Translations under genes and position numbers: made by a program
In this document: one piece after another, positions 18,027-26,489 of the stretch
How positions within the stretch are numbered: position 1 is the stretch's first letter
Layout of the letters: every line of letters starts with the position of its first letter
NCBI GenBank assembly: GCA_035593725.1
Contig: DAOSZN010000014.1
Coordinates: 1-52,960, forward strand
Direction of reading: 5' to 3'
DNA from: UBA4971 sp029551185
Lineage (GTDB): Bacteria; Bacillota; SHA-98; UBA4971
Length of the DNA: 52,960 nt
The notes under the pieces: generated by a model
Told to the model about the DNA's origin: nothing
The model's database searches: none
What the model saw: the letters and a program-made list of their open reading frames with translations, nothing else

Positions 18027-18056
18027 TTGACAACTACTGCTTCGACATGATAATAT
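18027..18056 (+). promoter_or_regulatory. Predicted promoter of the T-box transcript
   Basis: TTGACA (18027-18032) and TAATAT (18051-18056) are separated by 18 bases and would start the T-box leader. A perfect tandem repeat of GTCAGGTTTTTGT (18002-18014 and 18015-18027) ends on the first base of the -35 box. Confidence 0.5.
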
Positions 18057-18079
18057 CGGGACAATCAGAATAATGGGTT

Positions 18080-18376
18080 GCGATGATTAGGGCTAGTAAG
18101 CGTATCACTACCGGCAAAGCGAGTCAGGGACAGTGTAAGCCTGACGCCTGGAAGCACGACTGAATGGGCCTGGGAGCAGTGGACCGGAAAGAACTTTGAG
18201 TCAAGTAGGGTCTACCGGGTTCCTCCCGATACAGGGGCAGGGTATAAGGAGATTAATCCTCCCGTACCTGGAGAGAGAGTCAGGCGAGTATTGTCTCATC
18301 GTGTATGAAGGCGCTCGTTCGGGCTAATTGGGGTGGCACCGCGGTAAGTAACCCGTCCTCACAGCAGGGCGGGTTT
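18080..18376 (+). ncRNA. T-box leader, predicted tRNA-Trp specific
   Basis: A complete T-box antitermination leader. The T-box core GGGTGGCACCGCGG (18331-18344) is followed by a terminator hairpin (18351-18369) and eight Ts. Stem I has the conserved apical segment (GTGTAAGCCTGA near 18133) and AGTA (18095-18098). By spacing to the conserved GAGC, as in the known glyQS leader, the specifier is TGG at 18165-18167, followed by the required purine. The variable base of the acceptor-pairing bulge (TGGN) is C at 18337, which pairs with discriminator G73 of tRNA-Trp; tRNAs for Leu, Ile and Val carry A73. Uncharged tRNA-Trp should therefore switch on the importer behind it. Confidence 0.9.
18350..18376 (+). 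terminator. T-box regulatory terminator
   Basis: AACCCGTCCT pairs with AGGGCGGGTT, with one G-U pair, around a CACAGC loop, followed by a run of T. Its 5' arm overlaps the antiterminator partner of the T-box sequence, as expected for transcription antitermination. Confidence 0.85.
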
Positions 18377-18495
18377 TTTTTGTACCCTTTTTCCGGGAGT
18401 GTCTTGCTTAGTGAGATTGAGGCGAGATGGCCATGTTCCTATTCCGAGCGGGGAGGATATCGAAAACGACAAAGAAGCGAGGAGGCAGAGGAGAA

Positions 18496-19692
18496 ATGAA
18501 GAGAAGGTTTAGGCTTCGGTTTGGTGAGCTGAATCCGGTCAAGTTCGTATCTGTGGTGGCCCTTATTTTATGCATCGAAACCGGTTTTGCGTACGGAAAG
18601 GAGCTTCCGCCTGTTAAGATTGGCGCTGCAGGACCGTTTACAGGGGACTTATCCAAGATAGGGTTGGATGCGCTAAACGCCATTCAGATGGCAGTGGAAG
18701 AGGCAAATGCCGAAGGTGGGATTAACGGACGGAAGATTGAAGTTGCGATCGGTGACGATATGGGCGACCCTTCCAAGGGAGTGTTGGTAGCGGAGAAGTT
18801 CGCCATGGATAAAAACGTTCTTGGCGTCGTCGGCCCAATGAACAGTGCAACTGCCAGCGCTGCTCTTCCTGCATATGATCGAGCAGGCCTTGTGATAATC
18901 AGTCAATCTGCCACGAATCCCGACCTTAGCGAACGAGGTTACCGTGTTATGCACAGGATATGTCCGAGGGATGATGCTCAAGGCCCTGCAGCTGCCAGGT
19001 TTATTGCCGAGGAAATCAAGGCGAAGAACGTCTACATTATCGACGACAAAGGCACTTACGGCCAGGGACTGGCTGACCAGGTAGCAGCTGCTTTGAACCA
19101 AATAGGGGTAAAAGTGACCCGTGGGCAGATTACCTTAGAAGATCGGGACTTTTCACCTATTCTGACTCGGGTCAAAGCAACTCAACCTGATCTCGTCTAT
19201 CTTGGACTCTCAAATCCAGCTCAAGCCGCAGGTCTTATGAAACAGGCAGTAGGGCTGGGGCTGTCAACAAAGTTCATGGGCGGAGACTGCATGAAGGAAA
19301 GAGATCAGCTTGTTGCCGGTGCAGGAGGTGCAGCTGAAGGAATGTATATTACTGCAATTGGACGCGATATTGCTGAAGTCCCTGCTGCTCGTGAATTCAT
19401 TAAGAAGTTCGAAGGTAAATACGGCGCAATGAGCGTATTCTCCGGACAGAGCTACGAGGCTACGAAGATCCTGATTGAGGCATTACGAACGGCTGCAGGC
19501 GACAATCCGGCAGGACTTACCAGGGCCAAGGTGCTGGATGCCGTCGACAATATACGCGACTACAAGGGAATAATGGGTTTCCCTATAAGTTTTGACGGGA
19601 AAGGCGATGTAGTAGGCGCCAGCATCTATGTATACCAGGTGGAAAACGGCGATTTCCGAGAGGTCAAAGAGTACCCTGCGGAGGTCCGCTAA
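18496..19692 (+). CDS. livJ: LIV-type substrate-binding protein (predicted Trp-responsive)
   Basis: 398-residue periplasmic-binding-fold protein of the leucine-isoleucine-valine family (Peripla_BP_6): signal peptide (MKRRFRLRF, hydrophobic core, cleavage likely after FAYG), then VKIGAAGPFTGDLSKIG and the conserved NAxxMAVEEANAEGGINGRK region. I start it at the ATG at 18496, behind AGAGGAGAA; an ATG 69 bases upstream has no good site and would bury the signal peptide. No lipobox cysteine is visible. It is the first gene behind the tRNA-Trp type T-box, so tryptophan or another aromatic compound is a better guess for its ligand than branched-chain amino acids. The symbol is given by homology only. 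Confidence 0.85.
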   Translation: MKRRFRLRFGELNPVKFVSVVALILCIETGFAYGKELPPVKIGAAGPFTGDLSKIGLDALNAIQMAVEEANAEGGINGRKIEVAIGDDMGDPSKGVLVAEKFAMDKNVLGVVGPMNSATASAALPAYDRAGLVIISQSATNPDLSERGYRVMHRICPRDDAQGPAAARFIAEEIKAKNVYIIDDKGTYGQGLADQVAAALNQIGVKVTRGQITLEDRDFSPILTRVKATQPDLVYLGLSNPAQAAGLMKQAVGLGLSTKFMGGDCMKERDQLVAGAGGAAEGMYITAIGRDIAEVPAAREFIKKFEGKYGAMSVFSGQSYEATKILIEALRTAAGDNPAGLTRAKVLDAVDNIRDYKGIMGFPISFDGKGDVVGASIYVYQVENGDFREVKEYPAEVR

Positions 19693-20622
19693 ATGGAACA
19701 GATTCTTGCTCAGTTCCCCCAGCAGGTAATAAACGGTCTTACACTGGGCAGCGTATATGCCCTCCTTGCGCTGGGGTACTCCATGGTCTACGGGATCCTG
19801 AGGATGCTCAATTTTGCCCATGGTGACGTTTTTATGGTCGGGTCGTTGATTGGATGGGGAGTCCTACAGTTATTCATCAAGGAAGGGCCTGCTATGGCAA
19901 GATCCGGATTGGTGCTGGTATCCATGGTATGTGGCGCAGTGATTGTCACATCAGCGCTGGGAGGTGCAATTGAGCGATTCGCCTACCGTCCCATTCAAAA
20001 GGGATCAAGGCTTACGACCCTCATCTCAGCGCTGGGAGCGTCTATAATCCTTGAGAACGTGGCTATGCTTCTGACGCAAGGGCGCGCGAAAGCTTATCAG
20101 ACTGAACTTATCATCTCGTCTGATTGGACAATTAGCGCGCTCGGCGCTACCGTATCTGCGACGCGTCTTATCATAATCTGTGTGTCAATTATGTTGATGC
20201 TGGTTATGGACTATGCGGTAACCCACACAATGCTGGGCAAGGCAATGCGAGCCACGAGCCAGGACAGGGAAGCTGCGGAGTACATGGGGATCAGGACTCA
20301 ACAAGTGATCTCGGCTGCTTTTATTATCGGGTCAGGTTTGGCTGGGATTGCAGGTGTCATGATTGGGCTTTACTACACACAGGTGGATTTCATGATAGGT
20401 TTTTCCGCAGGCATGAAGGCTTTTACCGCTGCGGTCCTGGGAGGCATCGGAAATATCCGCGGTGCTATGGCAGGCGGGCTTGTTCTTGGACTTGCGGAGA
20501 GCCTTGGGGTTTTGTTTTTGGCTCCGGTGTATAAAGACGTCATCGTTTTTTCGGTACTCATTGCGGTCCTGATACTGAAACCCCAGGGAATCCTGGGAAA
20601 ACCCGTGGATGAGAAGGTATAG
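19693..20622 (+). CDS. livH: LIV-type ABC permease LivH
   Basis: 309-residue membrane permease, full length for LivH, with about eight hydrophobic segments. Hallmarks: QQVINGLTLGSVYALLALGYSMVYGI near the N-terminus, NFAHGD after it, and the ATPase-contact region AMRATSQDREAAEYMGI. The start codon follows the binding-protein stop with no gap, so the genes are co-translated. It pairs with the LivM part of the next protein. Confidence 0.9.
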   Translation: MEQILAQFPQQVINGLTLGSVYALLALGYSMVYGILRMLNFAHGDVFMVGSLIGWGVLQLFIKEGPAMARSGLVLVSMVCGAVIVTSALGGAIERFAYRPIQKGSRLTTLISALGASIILENVAMLLTQGRAKAYQTELIISSDWTISALGATVSATRLIIICVSIMLMLVMDYAVTHTMLGKAMRATSQDREAAEYMGIRTQQVISAAFIIGSGLAGIAGVMIGLYYTQVDFMIGFSAGMKAFTAAVLGGIGNIRGAMAGGLVLGLAESLGVLFLAPVYKDVIVFSVLIAVLILKPQGILGKPVDEKV

Positions 20623-20640
20623 ACAGGGGGCGGAGAGGCT

Positions 20641-23370
20641 ATGAATCGTCATTTGAGGTTTTCAATTCAGCCGTGGATGATATATATAGGATATGCGATT
20701 TTGGCGTTTCTCCCCCTCATCTTAGGGAACTTCTACTACATGAGACTGGGCGGGTCGGTCGCGCTCTATCTTATACTTGCCCTGGGCTTAAATATTGTAG
20801 CCGGTGAGGCGGGCCTGCTTGACCTTGGATACGCTGCGTTCTATGGGATCGGGGCATATACATATGCACTGCTTGCATCGCCTCAATTCGGGCTTCATTT
20901 GTCTTTCCTACCTGCAGCAGCCTGCGGAATATCTGCATCGGCTCTGGCCGCCCTCTTGGTGAGCATTCCTACGCTTCACTTGAAAGGCGATTACCTTGCA
21001 ATGGTGACATTAGGCTTCGGGCAGATTATCCGAATACTCTTGAATAACCTGGACCGTCCAATCAACATCACCAACGGACCTAATGGGATAGTAGCTATCG
21101 ACGCGCCAAGGATCCTTGGAATAAGCTTTGATTCGCTCAAGATGTCATATGTTCTCATATGGGTAATTGCAGTGGCTGTAGTTGTGATTGTCAGTCGGGT
21201 AGTTCGCTCAAGTGTCGGACGCGCTTGGTCCGCTATCCGGGAAGATCAGGTGGCTGCAGCGTGTATGGGTGTTGATGCGGCCAGGTACCGTGTGGCTGCG
21301 TTTGTGTGGGGAGCCGCCCTTGCAGGGCTTGCCGGCGCCTTATTTGCATCCTGGCAAAGGGCGGTGTTTCCTCAGAATTTCACAATGCAGGAAACCATCA
21401 CAGTCTATTGTATGGTGGTGCTAGGTGGCCTAAGGAGCTTACCCGGTATTATGCTGGGTGTCCTGGTTTTGGTCATCATTCCTGAAATCCTGCGTGCCTA
21501 CAGTGTTTACCGTATGTTGATATACGGGGTTGCATTAGTGCTTCTTGCGATATACAGGCCTGAAGGGCTTATTCCGCAAAGTGCAAACGCTGTTACAGCG
21601 TCTGTTAAAAGCATGTTGACGAGACCGGGTGTAGCGCGAAAGCCAAGGACATTCATGGACTGCGGAGCCCGAGTGGGATCCGAAAGCTGTTTGCGAGACT
21701 TGTGTGATCCGGATCATATCTCCACCGGAACCCGGCAGGTCATCGAGATTAAGGATGTCACATGCCGCTTCGACGGACTGACTGCCTTGTCAGAGGTAAG
21801 TTTCAGTGTCAAGGCGGGTGAGGTGGTAGGCATAATCGGTCCGAACGGAGCAGGGAAGACTACCTTGTTCAATCTTCTTACCGGTGTAGTGAATCCCACT
21901 TCAGGTCGGATTGCAGTCTTAGGTAATGATGTCACCCACATACAGCCGCACAGAATTGCTGAGTTAGGTGTTGTCAGGACATTCCAAAACATCAGGCTTT
22001 TTGAAAACCAAAGCGTTCTGGAAAACGTCCTTGTCGGATGCCACCTGCGTCTTAAAGGAGACGTGTATGGTGCGGTGTTTGACACGAAAGAGTACCGTAA
22101 GCGTCATGCTGCCCAGGTGGATGAGGCACGGGCAGCCTTGGAGTTTTTCGGTAAGGATCTGGCTTCTCGTGAGGCTGAACCTGCCAAGGATCTTTCTTAT
22201 CCTGAGAGGCGCAGAGTGGAGCTTGCCAGGGGTCTTGCTTTGGCCCCTCAGATCCTGCTCCTGGATGAACCGACAGCCGGGATGACCCCTGACGAAGCGG
22301 AGGAAGTTGTCCATGGAATTTGCGTTCTCAAGGAGCACGGATATACAGTCCTTGTCATAGAGCACAGGATGGATGTAATCGCCGGGGCGTGTGACAGGGT
22401 AATCGTTCTGGATCACGGCGAGAAGATCGCAGAAGGGACTCCCGAGGAAGTGGTGGCAAACCCTGAAGTAATACACGCCTATCTAGGGAGCAGAGGCGGG
22501 CGGGATACCGCGAAAGATGAATCGGGACACTGCACGGACGACGTTTCTAAGGACGACCATGGGGATGCCCGGGCAGATGATGAACACCTAAGTCTATGTG
22601 ACATGTGCCCGAATATCGACAGTGGGCGTATGGCCGCACATGAGAGCTTGTGTCAGACTGCTCGACCGATCCTTGAACTCAGAGACGTTCATTCATCATA
22701 CGGTCCAGTGAAGGTACTCCAAGGAATAGACGCCCGGATAAACAAAGGTGAGCTTGTGGTTTTCTTAGGGAGCAACGCGTCAGGGAAGACGACGATGCTA
22801 AAGACTATCCTTGGAAGGGTTCCTGCGACTTCCGGCGAGATACTGTTTATGGGCGAAAGGATAGACGACATGCCTACTTCAGAAATTGCAAGGGCAGGCA
22901 TTGGAATCGTTCCTGAGGGGAGAAGGATTTTTCCTCAGCTTACAGTGCTGGAAAACCTGGAGCTCGGAGGGTACGTGCTAAAAGGCCGTCACCAGGTGGC
23001 GGAAGGCATTGACAGAGCGTTGGAGTTATTTCCGCGGCTTGGTGAAAGGCTCAACCAGCTTGCAGGTACGCTGTCCGGTGGGGAACAGCAGATGCTGGCG
23101 ATATCCCGGGCGTTAATCGCAGATCCCAAACTTATCCTCATGGATGAGCCGTCTATGGGACTTGCGCCTGTCCTGGTTGATAGGGTCATGGAGGCAATTT
23201 CCGCTATCAACCGGAGAGGGATGACAGTGCTCCTTGTGGAGCAGAACGCGCAAGCTGCTCTTGCTATAGCTGACCGGGTATATATCCTTCGTTCAGGACG
23301 TGTTGTAGCATCAGGCGCGGCATCAGACTTCACAGAAGGCGACACGGTGACCAAAGCATACCTGTCATAA
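20641..23370 (+). CDS. LivM-LivG-LivF fusion (permease plus two ATPases)
   Basis: One 909-residue reading frame holds three subunits that are usually separate. Residues 1 to about 315 are LivM (membrane permease with LALGLNIVAGEAGLLDLGYAAF-like start and YRPEGLIPQ end). About 367-620 is LivG (Walker A GPNGAGKTT at 400-408, LSYPERRRVELARGL, LLDEPTAGM, C-terminal AYLG). About 675-909 is LivF (Walker A GSNASGKTT at 710-718, LSGGEQQML, MDEPSMGL). The first linker is about 50 residues. The second, about 620-672, is acidic and rich in Cys and His (HCTDD, LCDMC). With LivH it should form the whole transporter core in a fixed ratio. LivM-LivG fusions are known; I cannot tell how common the triple fusion is. 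Confidence 0.9.
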   Translation: MNRHLRFSIQPWMIYIGYAILAFLPLILGNFYYMRLGGSVALYLILALGLNIVAGEAGLLDLGYAAFYGIGAYTYALLASPQFGLHLSFLPAAACGISASALAALLVSIPTLHLKGDYLAMVTLGFGQIIRILLNNLDRPINITNGPNGIVAIDAPRILGISFDSLKMSYVLIWVIAVAVVVIVSRVVRSSVGRAWSAIREDQVAAACMGVDAARYRVAAFVWGAALAGLAGALFASWQRAVFPQNFTMQETITVYCMVVLGGLRSLPGIMLGVLVLVIIPEILRAYSVYRMLIYGVALVLLAIYRPEGLIPQSANAVTASVKSMLTRPGVARKPRTFMDCGARVGSESCLRDLCDPDHISTGTRQVIEIKDVTCRFDGLTALSEVSFSVKAGEVVGIIGPNGAGKTTLFNLLTGVVNPTSGRIAVLGNDVTHIQPHRIAELGVVRTFQNIRLFENQSVLENVLVGCHLRLKGDVYGAVFDTKEYRKRHAAQVDEARAALEFFGKDLASREAEPAKDLSYPERRRVELARGLALAPQILLLDEPTAGMTPDEAEEVVHGICVLKEHGYTVLVIEHRMDVIAGACDRVIVLDHGEKIAEGTPEEVVANPEVIHAYLGSRGGRDTAKDESGHCTDDVSKDDHGDARADDEHLSLCDMCPNIDSGRMAAHESLCQTARPILELRDVHSSYGPVKVLQGIDARINKGELVVFLGSNASGKTTMLKTILGRVPATSGEILFMGERIDDMPTSEIARAGIGIVPEGRRIFPQLTVLENLELGGYVLKGRHQVAEGIDRALELFPRLGERLNQLAGTLSGGEQQMLAISRALIADPKLILMDEPSMGLAPVLVDRVMEAISAINRRGMTVLLVEQNAQAALAIADRVYILRSGRVVASGAASDFTEGDTVTKAYLS

Positions 23371-23506
23371 TTGACGCTCTTATCCTTTCTTTCCATATGC
23401 TCAAGCAACATGCCGAAGAAGAGCTAAAACCATTTATATATGGCTCCTGGCAGCAAAAACAAGAGATTCTGGGCTATGTCCGTGAATATAGAAAAGGATG
23501 TCAATC

Positions 23507-23524
23507 AACAAGGGTTGTTTTTTT
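23507..23524 (+). terminator. Weak terminator after the LIV operon
   Basis: AACAA/TTGTT (23507-23511 and 23515-23519) with a GGG loop leads into a run of Ts. The 5-bp stem is short, so partial read-through into the hyd genes is possible. Confidence 0.35.
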
Positions 23525-23554
23525 CAGTTAACACCTATAGAATGTAGATAACAT

Positions 23555-23858
23555 CGGTATGTCGACCGTAGCAGGATAGCTATGGCAATCGTACTGCGGA
23601 AGACAACAGCAGCGTCGTAAAGTTAATAAGATCCGGACTCGCTGACCTGAGGGAGAAGGCGGAGTTTCTGCGTAGACGTAGAGGTATGGCTACTCTTGAG
23701 GCATAAGTCTCACCTGCCGAACCTTGAGGGCAAAGCCGGATTGCAAATAGTATCAGCTGTCCCTGAGTGAAGGGGTTACCTGAACGCAAGGGGAGGCGAG
23801 CTTTTATTTTGGAGGATGTCTGAAAGCCCGTCTCCTGTGCATATGGGAGGCGGGCTTT
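23555..23858 (+). promoter_or_regulatory. Structured leader and RBS-sequestering hairpin before hydE
   Basis: About 300 non-coding bases with several possible helices: CCGTAG/CTGCGG (near 23569-23599), a long-range ATCCGG (23631-23636)/CCGGAT (23736-23741), CCC/GGG near 23761, and a final 13-bp hairpin with one G-U pair (23823-23835 with 23846-23858) ending in TTTT. The 3' arm of the last hairpin contains GGGAGG, the only well-placed ribosome binding site for hydE. The layout fits a riboswitch or attenuator acting on transcription or on translation. I do not recognise a known class (no T-box core, TPP, cobalamin, SAM or FMN signature). Confidence 0.55.
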
Positions 23859-24916
23859 TGAGATCAAAGACAGAAACGAGAGAAACCAAACTCGATGCTT
23901 GTGATATTACCCGCATGCTAGAGGCATGTCCCGGAGACGAGACAGAGTCACTGTTTGCTTTTGCGGATCGAACCCGTAAACACTTCGTGGGCGATTCCGT
24001 CCATATTCGGGGGATCATTGAGTTTTCCAACTACTGCACCCGAAACTGCATGTATTGCGGTCTGAGGCGCGATAATCGTAACCTTTTAAGATACAGGATG
24101 ACTCCGGATGAAATAGTGGCTGCAGCGAAAAACGGGATTCTGAGTGGATATCGTACGATAGTCCTTCAATCAGGTGAAGATCCGTACTACAGCGCGTCAG
24201 ATATCGCCCGAATTACAGAGGGAATCAAGTCTTGCGGGGATGTGGCAGTGACCTTGTCCATTGGTGAAAGGACACTCAGTGAATATGCGACCATGAGGTC
24301 AGCCGGAGCAGACAGATTCTTATTGAAGCATGAGACTGCAGATGCTGAACTCTATCTGAGACTTCATCCGGGAGCGTCCCTTGAGACGAGACTGGAATGC
24401 CTCCAAAACCTCAAAAGCCTCGGATTCCAAGTGGGCTCAGGGTTTATTGTGGGCCTGCCGGGCCAAGACATCTCCACTGTTGCAGAGGACATAACCCTCC
24501 TTAAGCTGCTTGATTGCGATATGGCAGGAATCGGGCCGTTTATTCCGCATCCTGATACGCCTTTGGCATTACATCCTCCAGGGGACGTTATGATGACCCT
24601 TAAAGCCCTGGCAGTTACCAGGCTTATTTTACCGTATGCCAATTTGCCTGTCACAACCGCCCTCTCTACCCTACGCAATGACGGAAGACACCTGGCTTTA
24701 TCCTGCGGCGGAAATGTAATAATGCCCAACATAACCCCGGCGAAATACAGAGAGCTCTATGAGATCTATCCTGACAGCGCGTCACTTAGAGATCCCGAGG
24801 ACGGTGGTATCAGGGAAATTGCTGTAATGCTGGAAGCTATGGGACGGAAGATGTCAACGACAAGAGGAGACAGCTTCCGAAGAGAAACAGGAACACGCGG
24901 GGCCCCCAGCAGTTAA
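23858..24916 (+). CDS. hydE: [FeFe]-hydrogenase maturase HydE (radical SAM)
   Basis: Radical SAM enzyme that helps build the diiron subcluster of the [FeFe]-hydrogenase H-cluster. The CX3CX2C motif (CTRNCMYC) follows HIRGIIEFSNY, and the next residues GLRRDN are typical of HydE; a later QSGEDPYY segment matches the SAM-binding GE motif. With a TTG start at 23858 the protein has 352 residues, the normal size, and a GGGAGG site seven bases upstream. The ATG at 23816 would add 14 residues but has GGAGG touching it with no spacing, and those residues would be encoded by the regulatory hairpin. hydG follows after 35 bases. Confidence 0.88.
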   Translation: MRSKTETRETKLDACDITRMLEACPGDETESLFAFADRTRKHFVGDSVHIRGIIEFSNYCTRNCMYCGLRRDNRNLLRYRMTPDEIVAAAKNGILSGYRTIVLQSGEDPYYSASDIARITEGIKSCGDVAVTLSIGERTLSEYATMRSAGADRFLLKHETADAELYLRLHPGASLETRLECLQNLKSLGFQVGSGFIVGLPGQDISTVAEDITLLKLLDCDMAGIGPFIPHPDTPLALHPPGDVMMTLKALAVTRLILPYANLPVTTALSTLRNDGRHLALSCGGNVIMPNITPAKYRELYEIYPDSASLRDPEDGGIREIAVMLEAMGRKMSTTRGDSFRRETGTRGAPSS

Positions 24917-24951
24917 CCGGGACAATTATAAAAAAATGAGGTGAAAGCGTA

Positions 24952-26457
24952 ATGGCTCAACCGAAGACTCAGACAGAAAAGTGTGATTTTATACCGGATG
25001 CTACCATTATGAGAATCCTAAGTGACACGAAGGAGCCTGATTCCCAAAATATCCGTGATATAGTTGACAAGGCGAAAGAGGCTAAAGGCTTATCTCCCTA
25101 CGAAGTCGGGAAGCTCCTTAATGTCCGAAGCGACAATAATCTCGAGATGCTGTATGATGCTGCCCGTGAAGTGAAAGAGAAGATATACGGGAAGCGTATT
25201 GTCCTCTTTGCGCCCCTTTACTTCTCCAGTTTCTGTGTGAATAACTGTGTATACTGTGGTTACAGGCGAGACAACAAGTTCCCCAGGCAAAAGCTCTCCC
25301 TCGAGGAAGTGACGGAAGAGGTTAAGGTCTTGGAATCCATGGGCCATAAAAGGCTGGCGCTGGAGTGCGGCGAAGACCCTGTGAACTGTCCTATTGAATA
25401 TGTTGAGGAAGTCATACAAGCAGTGTATGACACAAAGCTTGCGAGAGGAAGCATAAGACGGGTAAACGTTAACATCGCAGCTACAACCGTGGAAGACTAC
25501 AGGCGGCTGAAAGCTGCGAATATCGGGACGTACGTCCTTTTCCAGGAAACATATCACAGACCTACCTATGAAGCGATGCACCCGTATGGGCCGAAATCCA
25601 GCTATGACTGGCATCTTGGCGCGATGGACAGGGCAATGGAAGCAGGCATCGATGATGTGGGAATCGGTGCGCTTCTTGGGCTCTACGACTATCGATACGA
25701 GGTCTTAGGCCTTATCTATCATGCCCTTCACCTTGAAGAGAAGTTCGGCGTAGGACCGCATACGATTTCCGTGCCCAGGCTGCGACCTGCCCGTGGCGTT
25801 ACCCTTGAGACCTTCCCATATCTTATGGAGGATAGGGATTTCATGAAGATAGTCGCTATCTTGCGCCTGGCAGTGCCCTACACGGGAATTATCCTTTCCA
25901 CACGAGAGCGTCCGGGGTTCAGGGATGAAGTCATTAAGGTCGGGGTATCCCAGATCAGTGCAGGTTCACGGACAGGTGTAGGGGCTTATCGTCATGAGTG
26001 TCGTAGAGACGGTTGCAGCAACACCCATATCCAGGTATCAGGTGGCGCTGTTCCCCGGGCTGAGAGCGGTGCCAAGGCACATGCCGGAGGGGCGGACAAC
26101 GAAGATGAGATTCCCCAATTTGCTGTTGATGATAACAGAACTCCGGACGAGATTATAGCAGGTCTTGCGAAGTCCGGATATATCCCGAGTTACTGCACAG
26201 CGTGTTACAGGCAAGGCCGCACAGGTGACAGATTCATGGAGTTCGCCAAGACAGGAGAGATCCAGGACCTCTGCCAGCCCAATGCGATCCTGACATTTAA
26301 GGAATACCTGATAGACTATGCGTCTCCTGATACGAGAAGGGTAGGGGAGGAAGCTATCAGAGCACACCTTAGAATGATCCCTTCTGAAAAGGTCAGGAGG
26401 GAGACAGAGAAGCGCCTTGCCAGACTGGAGCAAGGCGAGCGGGACTTATACTTTTAG
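24952..26457 (+). CDS. hydG: [FeFe]-hydrogenase maturase HydG (radical SAM tyrosine lyase)
   Basis: Cleaves tyrosine to make the CO and cyanide ligands of the H-cluster. It has the N-terminal radical SAM CX3CX2C (Cys95, Cys99, Cys102) and the C-terminal CX2CX22C motif (CTAC then DLC) that binds the second iron-sulfur cluster with the dangler iron, so it should be active. At 501 residues it is longer than usual (about 470). The extra sequence sits after SAGSRT (about residues 340-385) as a polar insertion with two cysteines and an Ala/Gly-rich part, before the usual IPQF segment. It lies between hydE and hydF with short gaps (35 and 32 bases), so the three are one unit. Confidence 0.93.
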   Translation: MAQPKTQTEKCDFIPDATIMRILSDTKEPDSQNIRDIVDKAKEAKGLSPYEVGKLLNVRSDNNLEMLYDAAREVKEKIYGKRIVLFAPLYFSSFCVNNCVYCGYRRDNKFPRQKLSLEEVTEEVKVLESMGHKRLALECGEDPVNCPIEYVEEVIQAVYDTKLARGSIRRVNVNIAATTVEDYRRLKAANIGTYVLFQETYHRPTYEAMHPYGPKSSYDWHLGAMDRAMEAGIDDVGIGALLGLYDYRYEVLGLIYHALHLEEKFGVGPHTISVPRLRPARGVTLETFPYLMEDRDFMKIVAILRLAVPYTGIILSTRERPGFRDEVIKVGVSQISAGSRTGVGAYRHECRRDGCSNTHIQVSGGAVPRAESGAKAHAGGADNEDEIPQFAVDDNRTPDEIIAGLAKSGYIPSYCTACYRQGRTGDRFMEFAKTGEIQDLCQPNAILTFKEYLIDYASPDTRRVGEEAIRAHLRMIPSEKVRRETEKRLARLEQGERDLYF

Positions 26458-26489
26458 GGTTACTCATATCCTTTGGGAGGAGGACTTAA

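Noticed and set aside
18166..18168. GGG (Gly) as the T-box specifier
   Set aside because: Spacing to GAGC is one base off compared with glyQS, the next base is a pyrimidine, and C at the acceptor-pairing position does not fit U73 of tRNA-Gly.
23816..23857. ATG at 23816 as the hydE start
   Set aside because: GGAGG touches the ATG with no spacing, and the extra 14 codons coincide with a 13-bp hairpin; the TTG at 23858 has a properly spaced site and gives the normal protein length.
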